Part shown: piece by piece, positions 14,748 to 19,224 of the stretch
How the letters are laid out: each line of letters opens with the position of its first letter
How positions within the stretch are numbered: the first letter of the stretch is position 1
NCBI GenBank assembly: GCA_045642565.1
Contig: JAZUJE010000004.1
Coordinates: 1-19,224 of the forward strand
Direction of reading: 5' to 3'
Origin: UBA1764 sp045642565
GTDB taxonomy: Bacteria; Bacillota; Clostridia; Peptostreptococcales; Anaerovoracaceae
DNA length: 19,224 nucleotides
The notes under the pieces: model-generated
The model's database searches: none
Told to the model about the DNA's origin: nothing
What the model saw: the letters and a program-made list of their open reading frames with translations, nothing else
Program-made: the position numbers and the translations under genes

Positions 14748-15836
14748 ATGTATCAAGCGCTATATAGGAGTTTTAGACCTGAAGTTTTTGATTCATTGAT
14801 TGGTCAAGAACATATAGTCAAGATTCTGGAAAATCAAATAAAAACGGCTACTACAGGACATGCATATTTATTCTGTGGAACTCGCGGTACAGGAAAGACC
14901 ACTACGGCAAGGCTTCTTGCAAAGGCTTTAAATTGTACCGATCCTAAGGATGGTATGCCTTGTGGTGAGTGTGATACCTGCAAGGCTATTGCTGCAGGTA
15001 ATTATATTGATGTCATAGAACTTGATGCTGCTTCTAACAACAGTGTAGAAGATATCAGAGAACTTAGAGAAGGCGTAAATTATCCTCCGGCAATGGGTAA
15101 GAAAAAAGTTTACATTTTAGATGAAGCTCATATGCTTACCGGAGCTGCGGCTAATGCTTTGCTTAAAACTTTGGAAGAGCCGCCAGAGCACGCAGTTTTT
15201 ATTTTAGCAACAACAGAACCGGAAAAACTTCCGTCAACAATTCTTTCAAGATGTATGAAACTTGACTTTAGAAGAGTTTCAGAAGAAGAAATTTTCAAGC
15301 ATTTTCAAAGTATTTGCAAGCAGATGGATGTAAAAGCTGATGATGATGCGCTTAGACTTTTAGCATCTAATGCAGATGGATCTGTTAGAGATGGACTTTC
15401 TCTTTTGGATAGATGTATTTCCGGTGCAAAGAGTTTGTCGAGGGATGATGTCTTGTTCTTGCTTGGTATGACGGGAACAGAGGCTTGCCTCGAAATAACA
15501 GATGCTGTTTTGGCAGCTGATGCAGGAAAAGCTTTGGTTGTTCTTAATGAGCTCTTGATGAATGGCAAAGAGATTAATCAATTTACTCGTGATTGGCTGG
15601 ATCATCTTAGAAATTTATTATTAGTCAGATATCTCGAAAAGCCCGAAGATGTAATTAATTTAAGTCTTGAAAATATTGAGAGACTTAAAGTTCAAGCTCA
15701 AAAGGCAAGTCTTAGAGATTTAGATAAGTTTATTAAGCTTCTTTCAGAAGCTATGCAAAGTGCTCGCTGGTCGCCACGACCAAGAGTGCCTGTAGAATTA
15801 GCCATAGTAGAAATGGCAAGGAGAGATAATGGGTAA
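14748..15836 (+). CDS. dnaX: DNA polymerase III clamp-loader subunit DnaX, short (gamma-like) form
   Basis: DnaX is the ATPase of the clamp loader that places the sliding clamp on primed DNA. The start at 14748 has AGGAGA 3 bases upstream and gives the family N-terminus M-Y-Q-A-L-Y-R-S-F-R-P; an in-frame ATG at 14694 lies inside the SRP RNA and is rejected. The AAA+ domains are complete: G-T-R-G-T-G-K-T (Lys50), zinc module Cys63, 72, 75 and 78, Walker B with Asp125-Glu126, sensor T-T-E-P-E-K-L, and S-R-C with Arg168. The collar domain III follows, ending P-V-E-L-A-I-V-E-M. The protein stops six residues later at 362, whereas B. subtilis DnaX is about 560 and E. coli tau 643 residues. So the tau-type domains IV-V, which bind the helicase and the polymerase, are absent. 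The stop overlaps ybaB by 8 bases, and the frame beyond closes quickly, so this does not look like a frameshift error. Confidence 0.95.
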   Translation: MYQALYRSFRPEVFDSLIGQEHIVKILENQIKTATTGHAYLFCGTRGTGKTTTARLLAKALNCTDPKDGMPCGECDTCKAIAAGNYIDVIELDAASNNSVEDIRELREGVNYPPAMGKKKVYILDEAHMLTGAAANALLKTLEEPPEHAVFILATTEPEKLPSTILSRCMKLDFRRVSEEEIFKHFQSICKQMDVKADDDALRLLASNADGSVRDGLSLLDRCISGAKSLSRDDVLFLLGMTGTEACLEITDAVLAADAGKALVVLNELLMNGKEINQFTRDWLDHLRNLLLVRYLEKPEDVINLSLENIERLKVQAQKASLRDLDKFIKLLSEAMQSARWSPRPRVPVELAIVEMARRDNG

Positions 15837-16170
15837 AGGAATGAAAGCTGGCAAAAAGCCACATGCTCCAAAAGAAAATATGCAAGCTAAAATGGCGCAG
15901 GTTCAGGCTATTCAGGCTAAAATGGGCGCTGTTCAAGAACAGATTGATGCTACTGAAACTGAAGCCAGCGCAGGTGGCGGAGCTGTCAGCGTAAAGGTAA
16001 ATGGAAAGCACGAAGTCGTTGCAGTAAAAATTGACAAGGATGTTCTTGATGATGTTGAAATGCTTCAAGATTTAGTTATGGCTGCAACAAACGAAGCAAT
16101 GCGTCAGATTGATGAAATTGCAGAGACTGAAATGAGTAAAGTTACTGGTGGCTTAGGACTTGGTTTTTAA
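15829..16170 (+). CDS. ybaB: YbaB/EbfC family nucleoid-associated protein
   Basis: This small (113-residue) DNA-binding protein forms dimers that coat the nucleoid. The family pattern is visible: a basic, glycine- and lysine-rich N-terminus, a long N-terminal helix beginning N-M-Q-A-K-M-A-Q-V-Q, a G-G-G-A-V-S-V-K-V-N-G strand pair, a V-x-I-D-x-D-V-L-D-D-V-E-M-L-Q-D-L-V segment, a final helix with A-T-N-E-A, and the G-G-L-G-L-G-F tail. AAGGAGA at 15818-15824 stands 4 bases before the ATG, and the first 8 bases overlap dnaX, which suggests translational coupling. It abuts recR with no gap. The dnaX-ybaB-recR order is conserved across many bacteria. The N-terminal lysine-proline stretch (residues 6-16) is somewhat more basic than usual. 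Confidence 0.95.
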   Translation: MGKGMKAGKKPHAPKENMQAKMAQVQAIQAKMGAVQEQIDATETEASAGGGAVSVKVNGKHEVVAVKIDKDVLDDVEMLQDLVMAATNEAMRQIDEIAETEMSKVTGGLGLGF

Positions 16171-16770
16171 ATGAATAATTATGCAAAACCTTTAACTAAA
16201 TTAATAGCAGAACTTAGTAAACTTCCGGGTATAGGCGGTAAGTCAGCCCAGAGGCTGGCTTTTCATATTTTGGCGATGAGTGAGGATGATGTAGACTCAC
16301 TATCTAATGCTATTAAAGATGCAAAGCATACTATGAAGTATTGCAGTGTTTGCGGAAATTTAACAGATGTAGATCCATGTCCAATTTGTAGCAATGAAAA
16401 AAGAGATCATAGTGTGATTTGTGTAGTTGAAAGTCCTAAGGATGTAAATGCTATGGAGCGCATCAGAGAATATAATGGTTTGTATCATGTTCTTAACGGT
16501 GCGATTTCTCCAATCGATGGCATTGGTCCGGAAGATATTAACCTGAGGTCTTTAATTGTAAGACTTCAAAATGAAGATGTAAAAGAAGTAATCTTAGCAA
16601 CCAATCCGAATATTGAAGGAGAGGCTACAGCGATGTATATTGCAAGATTGATTAAGCCTGCCGGAATCAAGGTGACAAGAATTGCTCACGGAATTCCAGT
16701 TGGTGGGGATCTTGAATATGCTGATGAGGTTACTCTTTCAAAAGCGATGGAAGGCAGAAGGGAGATATAA
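16171..16770 (+). CDS. recR: Recombination mediator protein RecR
   Basis: RecR works with RecO (and RecF) to load RecA onto SSB-coated gapped DNA; it forms a ring clamp around DNA. The 199-residue product has standard length. The N-terminal helix-hairpin-helix reads L-P-G-I-G-G-K-S-A-Q-R-L-A (18-30), the zinc finger uses Cys58, 61, 70 and 73, and the Toprim domain begins I-C-V-V-E-S-P-K-D (83-91) and includes A-T-N-P-N-I-E-G-E-A-T-A. The C-terminal Walker B-like end carries R-I-A-H-G-I-P-V-G-G-D-L-E-Y-A-D. The ATG follows the ybaB stop directly (TAAATG), and the next gene starts the same way, so ribosomes probably pass straight on. With addA in this window, two RecA-loading routes (double-strand ends and gaps) are represented. 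Confidence 0.98.
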   Translation: MNNYAKPLTKLIAELSKLPGIGGKSAQRLAFHILAMSEDDVDSLSNAIKDAKHTMKYCSVCGNLTDVDPCPICSNEKRDHSVICVVESPKDVNAMERIREYNGLYHVLNGAISPIDGIGPEDINLRSLIVRLQNEDVKEVILATNPNIEGEATAMYIARLIKPAGIKVTRIAHGIPVGGDLEYADEVTLSKAMEGRREI

Positions 16771-17553
16771 ATGGGGTGGCTTCCTGTTCCTAATCCAATT
16801 GCATTTACTATATTTGGGATTAGTATTCGTTGGTATGCAATTTGTTTAACAACCGGAATGGTTGCAGGCTTATTGATTGCTTATTATAGAGCACCTAAAA
16901 AGCTGCTAAACAGAGAAAGGCTGTTAGACTATTTTGTTTGGTGCGCTCCAGCCGGAATAATCGGAGCTCGTCTTTACTATGTCATATTTGAATGGAATAG
17001 ATATAAAGACAACCTGACAGAAATTTTTAATTTAAGAAGCGGTGGTCTTGCAATTCATGGCACGCTTATCGGTGCTTTTGTTGCAATGTATTTTGTATCA
17101 AAGCACTATAAAGAGAACATGCTTGATTGGGTAGAACTTACTGCTCCTTGCTGGCCTTTAGCACAGGCAATAGGGCGCTGGGGGAACTATTTTAACAGCG
17201 AAGCGCATGGGGTAGAGACAACACTTCCATGGGCAATCTTTGCTGATGGCAAATGGGTTCATCCGACTTTTCTTTATGAATCAATCTGGTGTTTTCTCTT
17301 GGCGATATTTTTATTCTGGCTTGATGGAACAGGCAGAACAAAATTTAAAGGGCAGCTTGTATGCCTGTATATGATGATTTATTCGGTTGAGAGATTCTTT
17401 GTTGAAGGACTTAGAACTGATAGTTTGTATATAGGATCATTTAGACAAGCGCAGCTTTTAAGCGTAGCGGTTTTTGTTGCCGGTTTAGTTTTGTATTTTG
17501 TATTTAAAAAACGCGACAAGTGTCAGCCGGAAGAAGATTGTATAGTAGAATAG
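16771..17553 (+). CDS. lgt: Prolipoprotein diacylglyceryl transferase
   Basis: Lgt attaches diacylglycerol from phosphatidylglycerol to the lipobox cysteine of secreted prolipoproteins, the first step of lipoprotein maturation in the cytoplasmic membrane. The 260-residue protein has about seven membrane helices. Key positions are present: a His-Gly pair at 96-97 (E. coli His103 region), the signature G-R-W-G-N-Y-F-N-S-E (135-144, with the essential Arg136), H-P-T-F-L-Y-E-S (164-171), and Y204-x3-R208-x3-E212-x2-R215, which keeps the spacing of the essential E. coli Arg239 and Arg246. The C-terminus is a short charged tail. It starts immediately after the recR stop (TAAATG) and ends the dnaX run. 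An Lgt-like C-terminus also lies at 1-330, so the organism carries two family members. This copy has all visible catalytic residues and is the likelier housekeeping enzyme. Confidence 0.97.
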   Translation: MGWLPVPNPIAFTIFGISIRWYAICLTTGMVAGLLIAYYRAPKKLLNRERLLDYFVWCAPAGIIGARLYYVIFEWNRYKDNLTEIFNLRSGGLAIHGTLIGAFVAMYFVSKHYKENMLDWVELTAPCWPLAQAIGRWGNYFNSEAHGVETTLPWAIFADGKWVHPTFLYESIWCFLLAIFLFWLDGTGRTKFKGQLVCLYMMIYSVERFFVEGLRTDSLYIGSFRQAQLLSVAVFVAGLVLYFVFKKRDKCQPEEDCIVE

Positions 17554-17560
17554 CATATTT

Positions 17561-17590
17561 ATATGGCATGCTGCACATGCCATATTTTTA
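17561..17590 (+). terminator. Probable intrinsic terminator after lgt
   Basis: A 10-bp perfect stem (17561-17570 with 17576-17585) with a 5-base loop is followed by a short T-rich run. The stem has few G-C pairs and the T run is broken, so it may be leaky. It lies just after the lgt stop and separates it from the membrane-protein gene at 17660. Confidence 0.68.
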
Positions 17591-17659
17591 TAAAGATAAA
17601 AAATAGCTTGTATTTGTTAGTTGGAAACTTTAGTCGCACTATATTTAACGGAGCGCTTT

Positions 17660-18775
17660 ATGTTAAAAAAGATTCAAGATTATTACTGCCGAGACGATAT
17701 TAATATTGACAGACAAAAAAATATAGATTATGCGAAATTTATAGCAATCATTGGCATGATTTTAATTCATGTTATGATGTATCCTTATTATGATGGATTT
17801 GATAAACCTGTTGGATATTTTATTGCCTATATTTCGGGAGGCTTATTAGCGGCACCTGTGTTTATGACATCTATGGGTGTGGGTTTGGCTTATACTAAAC
17901 AAAGCAGCACCAATCAAATAATTGTACGTGGTTGTAAGCTTGTCGCATGGAATTATATATTAAATGTTTTGCGATCAATATACCCAGCTATTGCAATTTT
18001 ACCTTACGGTGGAGATGTCCTTAATCGTTTAATTTTTTACATTTTTAACGGAGACATTTTACTGTTTGCCGGAATCGCAATGATTTTGTTTGGACTTCTT
18101 AAAAAAATTAAGAAAAATAGTGATTTGTATATTTTATTGATAGGGATTGCTTTGTCTATAGTATCAACATTATTTAGAATCGTTGAAAATGACAATGCAC
18201 TTTTGGCTTACACATTAGGTACATTTATTCCTGTTAATTATTATGAAGAGCCTGTCACTTATTTCCAACTTTGCTCATGGTTTATTTTTGTCGGTGTGGG
18301 GAATCTTCTAGGAATTACTATTAGGAAATGTAAAAATCTTAATCGCTTCTATACTTTTCTTGGTTTAAGTGGCGCAATAATGTCCTCAGTTTTATTGATT
18401 CTTGATTATAAACTCGGATGGCAGCAGTACACTCTTACTATTGTTGAAACCGACTCTGAATATCTTGCCGGAATAGGTTATGCCGGAATTGCTGTTGGTG
18501 TGGTGTTTGCTCAATTTTCATTACTTTACTTTATAACTAAGATAACGCCGAAATCTTTGAACGAAATTGTCTTCAAAATCAGCAATGCACTTAATGAGAT
18601 TTATATTGTATCGTGGACAATTATTTTAAATATTTCTTATGCGGTACTTTTGCCTTTACTTGGAGATGCTCCGTCTATTATGTGGCCATATTTTCTGATT
18701 TTTGCCGCAGTTCTTCCTCTATCCGTTGGGCTTGGACTGTATTGGAAAAAGTTGAAAATGGCACATAACAATTAA
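17660..18775 (+). CDS. Acyltransferase-like multispanning membrane protein (DUF1624/HGSNAT-like)
   Basis: This 371-residue protein has about 10 predicted membrane helices. The start at 17660 is chosen because CGGAG lies 6 bases upstream; an in-frame TTG at 17621 would add 13 residues without a ribosome site. Residues 18-38 have the pattern R-x4-D-x2-K-x2-A-I-x2-M-x2-I-H (Arg18, Asp23, Lys26, His37). This is the N-terminal signature shared by acyltransferase-3 and DUF1624/heparan-glucosaminide N-acetyltransferase-like proteins, in which the membrane histidine is the proposed acetyl acceptor. Such proteins move acyl groups to sugars or wall polymers at the membrane. The rest of the sequence is not closely familiar to me, so donor, acceptor and even activity are inference. 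It is followed 36 bp later by a phosphatase gene on the same strand with no terminator between. I see no convincing promoter in 17586-17648. Confidence 0.65.
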   Translation: MLKKIQDYYCRDDINIDRQKNIDYAKFIAIIGMILIHVMMYPYYDGFDKPVGYFIAYISGGLLAAPVFMTSMGVGLAYTKQSSTNQIIVRGCKLVAWNYILNVLRSIYPAIAILPYGGDVLNRLIFYIFNGDILLFAGIAMILFGLLKKIKKNSDLYILLIGIALSIVSTLFRIVENDNALLAYTLGTFIPVNYYEEPVTYFQLCSWFIFVGVGNLLGITIRKCKNLNRFYTFLGLSGAIMSSVLLILDYKLGWQQYTLTIVETDSEYLAGIGYAGIAVGVVFAQFSLLYFITKITPKSLNEIVFKISNALNEIYIVSWTIILNISYAVLLPLLGDAPSIMWPYFLIFAAVLPLSVGLGLYWKKLKMAHNN

Positions 18776-18811
18776 TTATGATAAGTAAGCAATAAAGCTA
18801 AATTTACTGTT

Positions 18812-19224
18812 ATGATAAAAGTTCTATTTGTTTGCCACGGCAATATTTGCAGAAGCCCGATGGCAGAGTTTATTTTTAAAAACTTAATAAAAGAAAAAGG
18901 CATCGCTGATAGCTTTGAGGTTGCATCCGCAGCCACAAGTACAGAGGAAATCGGAAATGATATTTATCCTCCGGCAAAGCGGTGCCTTATGGCGCATAAA
19001 ATTCCGTTTGAATCTCGTCATGCAAGGCAAGTAAGTTCAAAAGATTTAGATTACTATGATTACATAGTTTCAATGGAACAGTACAATATCACAAACCTTA
19101 AGCGAAGACTTGGTGATTCATCTAAATATTCGCTATTGCTTGACTATACTGATGAAAAAGGCGATATCGATGATCCTTGGTATACCGGTGATTTTGAAAC
19201 TTCGTATAATGAAATTCTAATGGG
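18812..19224 (+). CDS. Low-molecular-weight protein tyrosine phosphatase, 3' end outside window
   Basis: The frame opens at ATG 18812 and runs without a stop to the window edge, giving 137 full codons of a family usually near 150-165. The N-terminus V-L-F-V-C-H-G-N-I-C-R-S-P-M-A-E holds the C-x5-R phosphate loop (nucleophile Cys8, Arg14, Ser15). The general-acid loop appears as D-D-P-W-Y (Asp121-Pro122). These are the two catalytic elements of the family, so the enzyme should be active. Position 12 is Ile; in the protein-arginine phosphatase YwlE the matching residue is Thr, so a phosphotyrosine or similar substrate is more likely than phosphoarginine. The ribosome site is poor and no upstream start is available before an in-frame stop at 18782-18784. 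In other Firmicutes such enzymes regulate capsule and wall-polymer kinases; a link with the acyltransferase-like neighbour is only inferred. Confidence 0.93.
   Translation, partial: MIKVLFVCHGNICRSPMAEFIFKNLIKEKGIADSFEVASAATSTEEIGNDIYPPAKRCLMAHKIPFESRHARQVSSKDLDYYDYIVSMEQYNITNLKRRLGDSSKYSLLLDYTDEKGDIDDPWYTGDFETSYNEILM

Noticed and set aside
15099..15110. A run of six A bases in dnaX as a possible programmed frameshift (as used by E. coli for gamma/tau)
   Set aside because: In the reading frame the codons are AAG AAA AAA GTT, not the A-AAA-AAG pattern. It lies in the middle of the AAA+ domain, and a -1 slip would stop about five codons later, so it could not produce gamma or tau.
17586..17648. 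TATATT near 17640 as a promoter for the acyltransferase-like gene
   Set aside because: Initiation would fall in the ribosome site at 17649-17653, and no acceptable -35 box is spaced correctly. Leaky read-through from lgt is as likely.

Overview
The window is an ordinary chromosomal segment from a low-GC, Gram-positive bacterium, most likely an anaerobic member of the class Clostridia. The evidence is the AT-rich sequence, the order SRP RNA - dnaX - ybaB - recR, an AddA-type (not RecB) nuclease-helicase, a PcrA-LigA pair, and a YfcC-type carrier. I cannot name the genus. No phage, transposon, CRISPR array, tRNA or rRNA is visible.

Layout. (1) 1-363: the 3' end of an Lgt-family gene and a strong hairpin that probably terminates both converging transcripts. 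(2) 365-3247, minus strand: gpmI (phosphoglycerate mutase) followed by a MATE-family exporter gene, probably one operon. (3) 3248-3307: a 60-bp divergent intergenic region with two extended -10 elements back to back. (4) 3308-14491, plus strand: addA, pcrA, ligA, a pyridoxamine-kinase-like gene, an M20 peptidase and a YfcC-family transporter. They are separated by 24 bp or less, often overlap by one base at TAATG, and end at one terminator (14514-14545). (5) 14547-17585: a small SRP RNA with its own promoter, then dnaX, ybaB, recR and lgt, tightly packed and ended by a weaker hairpin. (6) 17660-19224: a multispanning acyltransferase-like membrane protein and a low-molecular-weight phosphatase cut by the window edge.

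How the genes fit together. Region 4 puts recombinational repair (AddA), a repair/replication helicase (PcrA) and nick sealing (LigA) on one likely transcript with three metabolic genes for vitamin B6 salvage, peptide breakdown and carboxylate or amino-acid transport. Region 5 combines protein targeting (SRP RNA), the clamp loader (DnaX), a nucleoid protein (YbaB), RecR and lipoprotein maturation (Lgt).

The points most worth a second look are a DnaX that ends exactly after domain III, with no tau-type extension; an addA whose predicted transcription start falls on its own ATG (probable leaderless mRNA) and which has no addB beside it; and dnaX starting 18 bases after the SRP RNA rod, leaving no room for a separate promoter. 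I see no clear sign of a wholly new defence or mobile system.
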